Origin: Ceratodon purpureus
Lineage: Eukaryota; Streptophyta; Bryopsida; Pseudoditrichales; Ditrichaceae
DNA length: 64,000 bases
Direction of reading: 5' to 3'
Assembly: GCA_014871385.1 (NCBI GenBank)
Contig: CM026429.1
Span: 9,233,075 to 9,297,074, forward strand
The position numbers and the translations under genes are program-made. The notes beneath the pieces are model-generated. The model saw only the letters and a program-made list of their open reading frames with translations. It was not told where the DNA came from and did no database searches. This document shows positions 28,687 through 41,525 of this stretch, piece by piece. The number at the start of each line of letters is the position of its first letter. The first letter of the stretch is position 1.

Positions 28687-31600
28687 ATGATGACAGGAGC
28701 AACTCACCTATTGGAATCCGACGTTGAACACGGACACTCGTTTTCTCTTTAAGTTGTAACTTTTGTACTATTTTCGAAACCCTGAAGGCTCAACTTCTTG
28801 CTGGGTCCAATTGAGGGACCAAGGTCCCGCTTTCAAGGAGGTCCGAGTCTATTCAGCTCACAGCACAGCAGAAATATGCTGTTAGTGGTTTGGACAATCG
28901 ATATTAGAGGGTTATTCTAGGAACTTGGCTTCCAGCTGATTATGTTCAAACTGGATATGTACTGAGGAAGTGCATAGAGTTTGTCAGACGCAACCTAGTT
29001 AGATTTTCTGGAGGTAACGAGGTAAAGGATTATAAAGTATTGGCGAATGTTCTATTTGCCTTACGAGAGGGGGTCTTCTGTAGGTAGTGCTGCAGGAACA
29101 CAGACAAGCGGGTAGCTTTTATCAAGTTTAGGTACCTACTGTACCTGTATTTTTGTAGCATTTGATCAATAGAACTCAAATTTAATCTCACACTCTTGGT
29201 TTGGCTCAATGATTTCTTCCATCACGTCAACCAGTGTATTTGAACTTTCCTCCATCAGTCATGCTTTTCTGCGGTTGCACTCACGCATGAACGTACACTA
29301 TCTATGAATTGTGTGACCTGAACATTGTCATAATTTGTATTAGTGATATCATAATCTAGAACAATGGTTGTATGTGTGGTAGACTTCCTTGGCTAAATGG
29401 TTTCAATGACTTCGAAGACGGTAGTCTCTACATCCACTAAGCAGGACTAGAAACGGGTTTCCGAATGCTTCATTTGTTTCCTTGATCAAATCTATGCATA
29501 GAAATGTGAGGAAGTGCGCAAACACCAACCAGAAACCAGACACCAGGAACTTGCTCTTGTATCGATATGCCCAATGTTAGATCCAACAGCATTGAAGGAA
29601 CACTATTGCCAAGAATGAGGTTAACAATTAGCAACTACTGAGGTATAACAAACTGTTCGGACGTCTTTCAACACAACACTGAGCATCACACTCCGTTGGG
29701 AAAGCCGAAACTCTTTACAATTTGCACTGCACCTCCGTTTCTGAAAATTCAAAACACAAACGAAAGTTCGGGAGGCACCTCAGCTGTTGAATGCAACCCA
29801 TCAGCTTGTCAGATCATAGCCAATGCTGATACCACATCTGAAGTGGGTACCTTGCAGCCGAAAACAGTAACCCCGGTTTTTAACATCCTCTTAAATGATC
29901 TCAGTAAGACAAGCGCTCTATTCACATACCTGACCAGATGTGCAGGTGAGAAATGTGATGCCTCGGCGTTCTCTGGAAGAATCTGATGCTTTCGTGCCGA
30001 AAACAAAACAGAAAGTTTTAGTTAGGTCTTGGGTTGACCTGTGCTAGAAAACTACACTACTTGTCCTCCGGAGGGCAACTCTCCAGGTGCTTATTGCAGT
30101 GATGGCATTCCTTTCTAGCTGCTCTCACAATTCTTACTGTCTGCCAGGTTGGGGTGTTGTCCACATCTCACATGCCAGGTCCTGTGCTAGAATATAGCTA
30201 TGGTGGGATGATGCTTGCTGGTTCTAAGTTATGCTGATTCAACATACTTCCACTCACATGTTTCCAGGGTAGCATATCATGTTGCTGGGCATTCTCTACT
30301 TAGAAGCACATAAGTTTTAGAAAGCATAAGAACTAGGGTGACCCTCGGGTTTGTCGATCTTAATGACTTGGTTAGAAGATTCTCTCGGTGTTTCATCATG
30401 AGTGATTCGGTAGCTCTTCATGTGAAATGACTCCATGTGCACCTGCAGGTGTGTTGAATGTTGTGTGTGATTTCGTAAACCTTCTTCGGTACATCTGAAA
30501 TAGGCTCCATGAACATTCTTCACAGCCCCTCGAAACTCTTCTGAGGTGACCTCAACTTGTATTCATCGCCAATCTCTCTGCAGTCGAAATAGGTATCTTT
30601 TCCTTCTTCATGCCGAACCGAAATTTCGCAACCGACATTCTTGGTCATGGACTGGAATGGTGGTCTTAATCCTCCCTGACTGATTTGATTGTTTTTTTTT
30701 CGTCTCTCTCCACCAGGTTTGCATTAGGGCTTTGCTCACTCGCATTGTCAGAATTCTGGGTCGTATCACTACCCAGAAAAATAGAATCATCACGGGTCAG
30801 TGAGTGATAAGAGTCGGCGATGTGAGTTACAGCGCTTCTTTCGTTCTCTGCTGCCCTCTCACCTCAAGCAAGAGCTAACTCTTACAATTGAGTGCCAGAC
30901 TGCTTGGATTGTTCGGAAACATCATCTCCGAGGACCTTTAGCTTTTCCCCTTGAGAAGTTGAGCGTTGCTTCGGTGAGCGTGCTATTTGAATTTTAGGTT
31001 CCACCGTCAAGTTTCCCCCACTTCACCACATAGCCTGCCATCAGAGAGCCATGTGTAGGCATTCATGGCAATGTGCGTAGGGGTTAAGGTTAACCTTCGG
31101 CGGTGGTCCGCCTTCCTGGTCATGTACTAAGCTGCTTCTTCCATTAGCCGTACTTTCTCCCCGTGTTTGATTGCAAATCCTCACTTCGGTAGGAGCAATC
31201 CAGGTAGGGAGGGGTGATTTTGAATGCCACAAGGGAGACCCGCAAGCTGAATGATGCGATAGATGATGATGATGTTGTTTGCTATCGGACGAAGGTAATT
31301 GGCTTTTTTCCATGTCCTTGCTCGCATAGGCATAGTATTTGCTTTGCTTCATATGGTAATGGTCACTGTGGTATGGGTTAGGGTGCTCGAAGTGTGCTTT
31401 CGAGGACCAAGCGCTGTAGCAGAAGACTGAATCCTTAAGGTAGAGTTTTCGGAGGTTTAATGTCGGTTTCGACTGGTTTTGGATGTTGGGCCCGGGCTTA
31501 GGCTTATCATTTGCTTTGGCTTGCATCCTTATTAGATCGACTTGCATAATTTTTCGCAGGTGGGATGGGTTGTGTAGATTGGTGTACAGTACTACATCTT

Positions 31601-33426
31601 ATCTTTCTTCTGGGATGTCGGGCCTGGAAGGTTTAGAGGCAGTTTTTGTGTTCCTTCTTCACGTTAGGTCCATCCCGAGAACTCGATTGGGCAATTTGGA
31701 TGTGGAGAGATTGACGTGGATTGCGCCATGAATGTACTGCTTCGGGATTTAGAGGTCGATCACATGTGGGATCTTCTCATGTGCTGGGCTTTTGATATGA
31801 TGTGATGTGCCAATTCACTTGCCTATGTGATTGTCCTTCGCGCTTGTTGCAGTGATCATACATGTTACATTGATTGGGCAGTTTTCTTCGCAATCCTTTT
31901 TTCTATGAAACCTGTTTTTAAGCAAGCTGATTTTTGTTGGGTTCGGGCGAGCTTTGGGTTGCTTTAGATGATCCATGTTTTCTGCAATGCTATCTTCATT
32001 GTAGAGTTTTATAGTCGTATCCCAGGCGGAGTGATCAATGTCAATCAAGGATGTTGATTGTACGTGGCATGTACTTGTCATCACGTCGCTCTTTTTTCTC
32101 AGCCTACTTTCGCGAGGATTCGATGATTTCGCTACTAGATGCGAGAGTTGCAAGTAATAGAATGTAAAACGTTTCCTGAAGTCCCTAGCAAGTGGTTAGC
32201 TCAACGACGACTCAACGCCTTGCTCTATGTCTCGGGAATGATGAACTGCACTTTTGTTTTGGATTTAGAGACTCATGGTGTACAGGATCAGCATTACCTA
32301 TTCCATGTCGTATTCGCCAGCAGGAATTAGGTGATGCCGAGAAGAATGATAATTTCTTCGATCTTTTTAGAAAGGATTCTCGTTTGGGTTCACAAGAGTT
32401 TTTGAACCCATCTGTAGAATTCGAACACATTGGTGACGAGTGGGTTTAGGGCTTACGCAAGTTTCGCGGTAGGCTGCAAGCAACACTGCAGATCGTTTTA
32501 TTGTCTTAGTGAGCCAATGGTGGTCTAAGTGAGCATCGGCAATCAACTTTGCATATCGTTGCATTATTACCATGACCGAGCTTCGGATGGAGTTGAATAG
32601 CTTGGTCACTTGGAATATCTAGTCTTATTACTAGTTAGAGAATTTAGGTCGACACATCACCTCTAAAGCTGTGCCCGCTCATTGGCAAAGCTGAACCCAC
32701 TTCTGAGAATTAGGGCTTCGGTATCAGAAAACTGATTCCATCGTAACATAGCAGTAGCGAAGGAATTTTTTCCAGAATTTAGTGGCCGGGCTGTGGTTGC
32801 TACAAATTTATGGAGTCCGTTGACGCGGTACTGTACTCTATTGCAGGTCTTGAGTGTTCAGCCGGGGGAACATATGCAGAATCAGCATTGACATGTGGGC
32901 CATCCCTGCTTTATGTTCCTTGCAACAATACACAAGGTGAGTCGGACTGGAGCCTTGCTGTAAAATGTTATGGAGGTTCAAGAGCATTCGAAGTTAGCTC
33001 CACGCGATCAAGTGATGATCCTTTCTGATGAGGTGTTAAGATCAGTCTACTCGTGGTGATCCGGGGATATTTAACATTCTATACATGTGAAGAATTCATG
33101 GATAGACTGTTCATACTTTGTTGTGTTATCAGATACGGTGGAATTCGGTTTGTATCATTTGTTTTCAGATGTTTAGGGCTTTCAGGAATATGGATACGGG
33201 AGCTATTCCAAGTCCCACGAGTTATATGTGAATCGTGTCATATGTTCCCATAAATATGATCAATGGTCTTTTTAAACAAGCTGGGGGAGCAAGAGAGTCT
33301 CGCACAAGTCTACTGGAAATTGGGTCCACTACCTGAAGCCCCCTGACCCTTTTTGTTCATATAACAACAAGAAGTCCGTGGTATGCTTCAGGATCAAGTA
33401 GCTTTGTAAATTTAGGGTGAGTGAAA
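28687..33426. other. RABH1 3' flank and long upstream region of the GTE gene
   Basis: The first roughly 500 bases look like RABH1 3' UTR. The rest has moderate GC and many short open frames on both strands but no protein I recognise. It may contain non-coding 5' exons and introns of the GTE gene or an unrecognised transcript. No rRNA or tRNA, and no clear transposon end, was seen. Confidence 0.4.
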
Positions 33427-36400
33427 ATGAAATCACGGCTTGGAGCTGAAGGTGATGAAGCTACACAACCTGTTCAGCCTGGATCTGCACAGGAAGGGCG
33501 AGGTATGTTAACATCTTTCTTTACTGTATATACGAATCTTACGGATTTTCTAATGGGCAATGATATTGGTTCTAGTGCGACATGTTTAAACATTGCTTGT
33601 TACAGCCTGGAACCTTCTAGTTGAAGCCTAAGTCTGATCAACTGATTAATTTTGGAGTGGTCGACTTGGAGAGCGGAAAGAATAAAAAAATCTCTCATAG
33701 TATGAGTACATGTTAGAAGTAGCGTCTAATCTTGCTGTGGAGACGTAGCAGGAGCGAGAACTAGAGACGGCAGACCACCATTACCAGCTGCAGTAGGGCA
33801 GACCAGGGACAGCATGACAGGAGCTAATGAGGATGAAACGGAAATCTCAGAGGTTGCGAAGGATCTTCTGAAACAACAAGTTCAGGCCCTATCAGCAAAA
33901 GTTGAAGAGGTGCTCTACTTTCTTAACATTCATTGCAAACACGTGCATATTCCTAATGTTCAGTATTTGGAGATCCACAACCAGCGTCAGATTCGCTGTT
34001 CAGTCTGAGCCTTATATTCTTTATGTACCTTGCTCTGGTTAGAGCCCAAATGCTTAGTTGTTACACACTTGGGTATAAATTACTTGGTTTAAAGGTGGCA
34101 CAAAAGCTTCGAATGTTCTTCATAACATCTCCCGTGTCTATGATGTTTGCCTTTGAGCCATATAACCAGTCTAAAAATTCTTCTGGGAAGTTTGCAGATG
34201 GAGAGAAAGGTTGCTGAGGTAACCCAAAAGAGGAATGCTGAACGCAAAAGCAAGGGGAAGTTGGGCACTGGTGTAAAAGACCGTGACAAAGGAGGTGGTG
34301 CTGTCAACAAAAAGCAGCAGCAATTACTGGATATAACCAAACGGGAGGCAGCTCGAAGCAAGCGCATGCAGGAACTAATGCGCCAAGTTCAAAACATCTG
34401 GAAACAGGTACAATTGACATGTTTACCGGAACTTACTCAGCCTTTTATTGTGCTTCAATCTTGAACTTTAAGGTTTTTAAAATTCTGCGTCATGTTTTTT
34501 TGTATTTGTTATTCGGTGCGTCCTCTTTCTCTTTGATCGTTGATGAAGCATCTGATCACTAACTCTGGATAGCTATGTTGACTACTTCGATTATCGTATT
34601 GCTGATGCATTGAATCGAACAAGCACCTGATCTTATCGTGACCTGGAACGAAAGTGCCATCCCCAACTTGAATACCTTATTGTGCTTTCGGATGAATTAC
34701 AATTTTTAGAACTGGTGTTGGAGATCCTGGAAAAGGCTACAAGTATGTTTAGAATTGAGTTTGCGATCGGTAAGACGGTGACTCTGAGTAATTTTGCAGA
34801 TTTCTCAGCATAAGTGGGCTTGGCCTTTCATGAAGCCTGTGGACGTTAAGGGCCTGGGTCTGCACGACTATAATGAGGTACGTGATATTAAATTATTCAA
34901 TATCCATATTCTCTTGTATATCCTAGACTGGAGCTCTCTTTCATCATCACTAGGTTATGATGGATTCAGAGCAGATAAGGCTCAGTTTCTCTACATAGAA
35001 TCGTTTCTCTTTCGGAATGTTAGTAGTATGAATTTGCACAGGACCAAGAATTGTGAAATAGATTACATGATATCCAGGAATATACATATCTAGATGAAGT
35101 ATGCCAAGTTAGCAATTCGGCATAATCAGCGGAAGCCACCCTAATTACAGTGACTTTTCAAATTTATATTTATCGAATGCATTCAATTTTTTATTTTGTT
35201 TTCTGAGGCTATGTTTTCTTGGAGTAGGTTATCGAAAAGCCAATGGACATGGGCACAATAAAAAACAGAATGGATGCAAAAGACGCTTCAGGGTACCAGC
35301 ATGTTCAGGAAGTCTGCGATGACATGCGCCTAGTTTTCTCCAATGCTATGACATATAATCCTGAGGGTTCTGACGTTTATGTGATGTCCAAAACCCTCTC
35401 CGATAAGTTTGAGGAGAAATGGAAGTCTCTCATTGAACCAAAATTGCACGAGGAGGTAAGCATATTCTCGGGGGTTCTTACTGATGATCTTCGTTATCTG
35501 ATCCTTCTATCATGAATGTATTCCTCCCAGCAACCTCAATCCTCAAGGAACTCAGTGCAAACCTTTATTGAATCATTCATTATAAATAATATTTTGTTGC
35601 ATATCTCTGCGTTCTGGTCTACTGGTATTACGCAGAACTCAACTGATATCAGTGATATTGATTCTCAATTCTTGATTGTTGACACTCCACTATATTCTAA
35701 GTCGGTGACAACATGCACGTTCCTGGACAGGAGTTGAGAAGATTGCAGGAAGAAAACGAAGTTCAGGTCAAAGAAGGAGTGCAGGCAGTGGAAGAGATAG
35801 ACGTAGAAAAGCTGACAGAGCAATATGCAGCTCAGGTAAGTTACGACTACAGTTTAGCTTTGGTACCATCCACTTGCGAGAGATTCTGGATGAATGTGAC
35901 AAAGAATATAAATTTAAACTTCATGCACACACATTGAATGCTGGTACTGGACTTGGTTGCATTCTCTTGAGTCTCAGAAAACCCCTCTGGGATATCTACG
36001 TGGCTAGAAATCTAGGATTCACCTCTGAAGTTAGGGCTGTCATCAGTGGAGCTACGAAGGACACTCTTCTATCATATAGCGTATTGACCGACACGTATTA
36101 GAGATGAATAGCAATGATATCATATTGTTTAATACGCACATCCATCAAAACTAATTTGTGAAGATCGCGAAGTCAGAAAATATAGGACATGCTTTTCTAT
36201 TTAAACGTAAATTTTAACTCATTAGGCGTGGAATTGTAGTTGGAGGAACTTGATAAGCAGCTAGAAGAGCTGAAGCAACAAGCAACTCCGAAGTTCAGGT
36301 TAGTATTATAGCTTTTGTCATCCATGTGACATTGCTGGTGGATATGAACTGCTAGTTGCACTTAGAGTTCTTTTGCTTTGGGGGATTGTTACGCGCATGT

Positions 36401-37150
36401 ATAAAACAAATATCATACGACGAACACTTAGCTGTGGTTTAGAACAGTTGGTAGTTTTCCTTCGAAGTTTGTATGTTGTCTGAACTTCGGTATCTTAATT
36501 AGAATTAAAGATCTCAATCTGTTGTTATTCATTCCTGATGCACAGCTGGTATACAATCTCTTGTAGCCTTAAGCTTAAAAACACTTGTGCTAGATATAGT
36601 CAACAGTGTATACTTTGATAAAGTTGTGGCCATAGCTTTGAAGGACGCAAACATCTGTCGATTAGTGCTAATGATTGGATTTTTGATCTAGCAGCAGGGC
36701 AATGTCTGTGGAGGAGAAAAGGCATCTGGGGCAGAGCCTTGGGAAGTTACCGCCTGACAATCTGAGTCACGTTATTCAAATCATTGCACAGAAAAATCCC
36801 TCATTCAATGCACATTCTGACGAAGTTGAAGTTGATATCGACGCCCAGGTTCGTTGCATGTCTGTTCCTCTGTTACTTAATCCTTCCTTAAATCAATCTT
36901 CTAGGAATCCTACTCTTATCCGAAGATGGCAGAATGGTCTTTTTCCATGGCACACTTTGAGCTAAACATACTATTGTGGTGGACGCAGGATCCGGCAACA
37001 CTCTGGAGGTTGCAGCGTTACGTGCAGGCAGTTTTAAGTACTCCGGCGTTGAGGCAGGCCATGCCAAGGAATCAGGCCACCAAGCGCAGCGGCAGTTCTC
37101 TACAGAACAAAACCTCGAGCAAGCGTGGCAAGAAGACTACCACTCCTTGA
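33427..37150 (+). CDS. GTE-type bromodomain and NET (extra-terminal) domain factor, 9 exons
   Basis: Exons: 33427-33502, 33749-33909, 34198-34407, 34800-34877, 35228-35455, 35731-35835, 36240-36298, 36698-36848, 36989-37150. The product is 409 aa. Order of parts: acidic/variable N terminus (1-80), Lys/Arg-rich coiled stretch (80-140), bromodomain (about 140-245), charged coiled-coil (250-305), NET domain (307-370; MSVEEKRHLGQSLGKLPPD, then the acidic DEVEVDIDA), and a basic Ser/Lys tail. Acetyl-lysine pocket residues are visible: WPF (157-159) and the Asn in TYNPEGSDVY (Asn219). One bromodomain plus NET is the plant GTE (IMB1/GTE1-like) plan; such proteins read acetylated histones in the nucleus. 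An in-frame TGA lies nine bases before the ATG (33418-33420), supporting the start. The exon 8 acceptor is a TAGCAGCAG triple site. Confidence 0.93.
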
Positions 37151-37777
37151 CTTTCTCAAGGCCACCATGGAGTGTTCATCTTGGCCTTGAACTGTTTCCT
37201 CACTTCATGGACAATTTTCTCACGTCATAAATAGAGTCCAGCAACAGCCTCTTTATATCAGTAGTAATAGCCACGTTGTTTCATCACTGGAATAGCGTTC
37301 TTTGGGATGTCGAATAGAAGATTACTCCGACATCCACTTAATATGTCGGAATATACATATTTCCTTACTAGCCCATCTGCTGATGGGTTACTCCAACAAT
37401 GCAGATCAAATCTAGAGTGTGCAAAGACTGGGCAATATATAATCAATGGAATGCTCTGGCTTGTAAATCCACGGGAGTTTTGACTGGTGAACAATACCTC
37501 ATGCAGAGTGACTTAGCAAATATATCCTTTTTATCTAGATTGATATGCTTTGGCATAATTCATATTTACCATTCCATGTATACCGGACCGTACCTTACAA
37601 AAAAGTTGTGTATGTCTGGCTTTTTTTTAATTCTGTGAAATTCGTTTTTTGGAAAAAATCAATATTGTGCTTCTGTCATTCATCCACAAAGAGCTTGCTA
37701 GTTCGTTTAGGTTTAACATTTAGTCAATCAAAAATGGCAATCAAGGGCAGCTTAGTTGATCATGACCTAATCTCTTC
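37151..37777. other. 3' flank of the GTE gene
   Basis: Probable 3' UTR followed by intergenic DNA. No gene is seen. Confidence 0.5.
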
Positions 37778-38217
37778 TTTTTTTTTTTTTTTTGAAGACA
37801 CGTAACAATTAATATTACTGCAAAATGAGAACCGAACAACTGCCAAGGGAACCGAGGTTCCCTGGTCTTGGGGGGGTCACACAGTAACCCAGCAAACTAA
37901 ATCAAGAATACTTCTTGGGGCCGAGTAGGAATCCAGACCACGGTCATATCCGTGCGGTAGCCAAGGAAAGGTGCCGAAATCATCCAGAGGTTGTCAAACT
38001 TGGTAAGGATCCGGGCTCGATTTCGAGGTCGACGGCGGATGGCACGAAGAACTTTGAACCAAGCGACGCGCCCTGCATCAAGCAATGCATCCCAAATGGC
38101 TTGATGCATGCGATGGCTGGTCCAGTCTTCCTCAGCGAAAATGCGAGCGTTGCGTGCAAGCCAGTCCTCCCACCTAATCTCTTTCACGCCCAAACTTACT
38201 TTGCATTCTTTCAATAA
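37778..38217 (-). mobile_element. 5'-truncated LINE (non-LTR retrotransposon) 3' fragment
   Basis: On the minus strand a frame (38214-37897) encodes about 105 aa with DWLARNARIFAEE, typical of the region after the zinc knuckle at the C terminus of plant LINE reverse-transcriptase proteins. The 3' end is marked by a run of 16 T on the plus strand (37778-37793), which is a poly(A) tail in the element's orientation. The layout resembles the C-terminal part of the LINE at 57395-58820 but the sequence is clearly different. No target-site duplication was identified. Confidence 0.65.
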
Positions 38218-38404
38218 GTTAAAAGAGCTAATTTCATGGTTTTAGCCTTGTGTAGCTTCAAAGCTTCCATAGGTGTAGCTTAAAAGCTTCTAAAGATTGA
38301 AAGAAGAAAGAATTGGAAATGGCACAAAGGACCGCATATCGTGTCAAGGCCTACTCTACTCCGCCAAAGTTATTAATTAACATAGACCAAACATAAATTT
38401 ATCT

Positions 38405-39190
38405 TCTGTAGGGCACTCAAACTTTGGCAAAAAAGGAATCGAAGCATGTTCTTGTATATGGTATGGATAACAAACGACATGGTATCGATGACAAATCACC
38501 GTTGTTGTTTCCTCTACAACCGGAGATTATCTTTTACATTTTAAATTTATTTTACAGGTATAACAGACAAATGCTTACCTCCTCAAAAAAATTGTCAAAA
38601 AATATATGAAGTTATTGGATGGCATCTATCTTACAGCAATAACCATTGGAACAATCTTACAATATGAAAAGCATTTGTGGTGTGCATACTACAACCTTAT
38701 AGGAGAAAGAAAATACAAGAAATGGACATATACTTGTAAAGACTCCAATCTAACATGGATAATGGATTGCCGAATCGTGCACATTTTTAAAGACTTCATA
38801 AGTTGGGTAAGAAAGGAACATCCACACATTCTCTTGGTATTTGTTCCTACAAATTGTTCTAGTGTATATCAACCTGTAGATGTGATACTTCAAAGATCAG
38901 TTAAATACGGCTTCCACCAACAGTTTGACAAATACAATACATTCTACTTAATCAAGAAAATACAAGAAAGTGCATTATACTAGGTCAAGTTGGATATAAA
39001 GATGTTTGTACTCCAACCTTACTTCTATAAATGGCTCTACTATGCATGGCAACACATCAATCACCCAACCATGATAAAGAAAGAAGCAATGTGCGAAATT
39101 TACCAAAATATCATCAAGACATTCCAATGGATGACCACATAAAGAACCCGTTTCAAGGACGTGGCAAGCAATATTATAGCTTAACCAAAG
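38405..39190 (+). pseudogene. Decayed DDE_1 (pogo/Tigger-like) transposase
   Basis: Fragments of a DDE_1-superfamily transposase follow one another in changing frames: SKHVLVYGMDNKR (about 38425), GITDKCLPP (about 38560), GWHLSYSNNHWNN (about 38620), then WIMDCRIVH and HPHILLVFVPTNCSS-YQPVDV (38757-38888), and a C-terminal YYAWQHINHP stretch (about 39040). At least one in-frame stop and two frame changes separate them, so the gene is dead. The order matches the family, where host-like transposases cut and paste through DDE catalysis. No terminal repeats were found. Confidence 0.75.
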
Positions 39191-39199
39191 AAGCAAGAA

Positions 39200-39955
39200 G
39201 ATGACACCAATCTAGACCACCAAATTGAAATGATAATGGAACAAAAGTCTCCCGAGAGCAACAAAGATTGCTACAACAAACAAGTAATCAAGACTCTCAA
39301 CACTACAAGGTCTTAGCAAGAATAAGGTACAAGCTGCAAGCCACATTCTTTCCTTGTATTGACTACATTGATGCAACAACATTACCAATATTGTTCACTA
39401 TAGTTGTTTCCGTAAAGGCCGAATAAGCGGAGATGTGTTGCCTAGCCAGTAAGTTTCAAAAATACTGTACACATTTTTAATTATGCAGCATGTGAGGAAA
39501 ATTGCCTCATTCTATAGGCGACTGCAAAATGTGTGTTATCCGGTTTCTGTGTGTTCGGTTTTGGAGGTTGGAGCCTAGGGCCAACCTTTCAGAAATTCTG
39601 GGGCGCTCTCGCGAGCACCGCAGGGGGGTTGGAAATAGTTTTCAACCAGCAATTGACGCGTCTCGGTAAAACCTCACTAACTGCGTCATTGCCCCAAGCG
39701 CAAAGATACCGTGACCTCCGCTCCGGAATCACCATATGCTTGGAGAAAGCTGGAATGCCAACAACCGATATCGGATATATCATGCCCAGAGCTGAACCGG
39801 TGACCGACATGCGCTATGAATTCGCAGCTGGAATACTGCACCCATGAAGAGCAGTACTTTGGGGTTGATCGGTTTAACTATTAACCGATCTTTCAAATTA
39901 ATTAGTGACGGCCATTCTCACATATGTATGTCCTTGTAACGTACCCCGACACGTA
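39200..39955. other. Intergenic DNA with a GC-richer patch
   Basis: No gene is recognised. At 39590-39840 the GC content is higher and both strands have open frames of 70-100 codons, but neither has a family signature. It could be an old transposon fragment. Confidence 0.4.
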
Positions 39956-40340
39956 CCCTGCATCGTCCAGGTAGTATGATCCAGCTATCTAGTTCATCGC
40001 TTGAGAATGAATGCGAGGGCCATGAACGTCGACGATGAGTTTTCGTGTGTGTGTCTGGCTGAACGCGCTAGCTGGGCAGAGTTGCGTGACAGAGATGACC
40101 ATGTTGTCGCCTTGCGAAGAGGGAGACAATGAGGAGACATTGAGCAGCTAATTCATGTGCACAGAAGCTGAAAGCACATTGAGACATTGAGAAGAAGTGC
40201 ATGTCTGTGTGACAAATCACCACAGCTTTGATGATTTCATTGTGAGAAGAGTGATCGCTAGGCGTTCCCTCTGCCGTTCCTCAGGGTGTTTTTCCCCTGA
40301 GGCTTGTTTCTTGGTTGACTTTTTAATCACCCCAAAAAGG

Positions 40341-40422
40341 GAGCTTGAGGCCGAGTGGTTAAGGCGGCAGACTCGAGATCTGCGCAGGTTTCCCTGCGCA
40401 GGTTCAAATCCTGCAGTTGACG
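40341..40422 (+). tRNA. tRNA-Ser(CGA), acceptor stem damaged (probable pseudogene)
   Basis: The D arm (GCCGAGTGGTTAAGGC), anticodon arm with loop CTCGAGA (anticodon CGA), long variable stem (GCAGG-TTT-CCTGC) and T arm (GCAGG-TTCAAAT-CCTGC) are all well formed and typical of tRNA-Ser. The 3' acceptor half is AGTTGAC plus G, but the upstream GAGCTTG pairs with it at only one or two positions. The first seven or so bases therefore seem replaced. It lies in the loop of the large inverted repeat. Confidence 0.7.
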
Positions 40423-41260
40423 ACGTCATCATCATTCCGGTTTTTGCCCATCCGACGTCATTTTTATTCCCTTAACCAAGAACAAATGTGAAGTGTCAAG
40501 AGAAAATCAATCAAGCACAAAATCACTGCAATACGGTAGACAAGGAAATCATGGTTTTGGTGACAAGCATGTGCATTCATTGAAAGAGCAACTTGGTAGA
40601 ATGGATTATCATCAGTAAACAACCAGAATTGTAACAGTTTTTACTCCCTAAACCTCCCCAGAGAATGTGACAACTTCAAGGCATTTTGTTGCAATCTGTG
40701 AAACACGAAGCAAGAGTAAAACTAAATCATGAAAACGGTCAAGCTAATAAATTGATCAAGAATTGCAGTGTTATCAGTTAATCTCCATCCATTTTTACAC
40801 TGTAGCCGCAATGTGTACCAATGATTGGACAACAAAGCCAAAAATGAAACACATTTAATTATTATCAACGTGGATTGTCAATGTCTGCTCACGGTCTAGG
40901 TTGAGTGACTTGCGGCACCCTCTTGTAGTGATGAGCGTTTTGGTAAATTTACAATGATCTCTTTCAAGGATCCTCTTTTTCGGGGCGCTGCACGCTGCCT
41001 GCCTAACCCAACCATCGTCCCAGATCTGTGTCCATTCGGGCGCACAGATACGGAGAATCGACTGCCCCGATTACTATTCTCACAAATAAATCATCAAAGC
41101 TGTGGTGATCTGTGACACAGATGCAGTTCTTCTGAATGTCTTAATTGTGCTTTCAACTATATACAAGGTCAATGTCACTTGGTTATCTCAATTTTCGCAA
41201 TAATACGTACCTCGGGCGTCTAAAAAATGCTCACTGACAACTCTACCCAGCGCATTCAAA

Positions 41261-41334
41261 CACACAGGAGAAGTAATCGTCGACGTTGATAGCCATACAC
41301 ACAGGAGAAGTAATCGTCGACGTTGATAGCCATG
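41261..41334. repeat. Tandem duplication, 2 x 37 bp
   Basis: Two adjacent nearly identical units starting at 41261 and 41298 (core cacacaggagaagtaatcg). It lies inside the right arm of the large inverted repeat. Confidence 0.85.
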
Positions 41335-41525
41335 CAATGCAGCTGGCCCTCGCATTATCAAGTGATGAACAAGAGGATCATACTTCGCATGTCACCCACC
41401 TGGATGATGGGTGCTGGGTTGCATGGACCCGCACCAAATGTCATCAGTGAACAATGCACTGTACATTATTGTATCTAGTTGAGCAACTATCGATTCTGGG
41501 AATGCATTGTGCGACATCCTCGTCA

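Larger units (their letters stand above)
39960..41400. repeat. Large imperfect inverted repeat (arms about 300 bp) around a tRNA-Ser
   Basis: The left arm (about 39960-40260) and right arm (about 41070-41400) are inverted copies of each other. Shared stretches include tgcgagggcca, caacgtcgacgat (allowing drift), and caccacagctttgatgatt near the inner edges. The loop of about 800 bp holds the damaged tRNA-Ser. The right arm carries a 37-bp tandem duplication (41261-41334). Transcribed across, this would form a long hairpin. Whether it is a transposon with long ends or an inverted duplication is open. Confidence 0.7.

Noticed and set aside
29696..29986. A 96-codon plus-strand frame
   Set aside because: Begins with MGKPKLF but matches no family I know; no supporting splice or conservation signal.
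31041..31547. A 168-codon minus-strand frame with His-rich stretch
   Set aside because: No recognisable domain, no splice context and ordinary composition; lies upstream of the GTE gene and is likely chance.
39533..39847. A 104-codon plus-strand frame in a GC-richer patch
   Set aside because: An overlapping antisense frame is equally open and neither shows a domain; kept only as an intergenic note.
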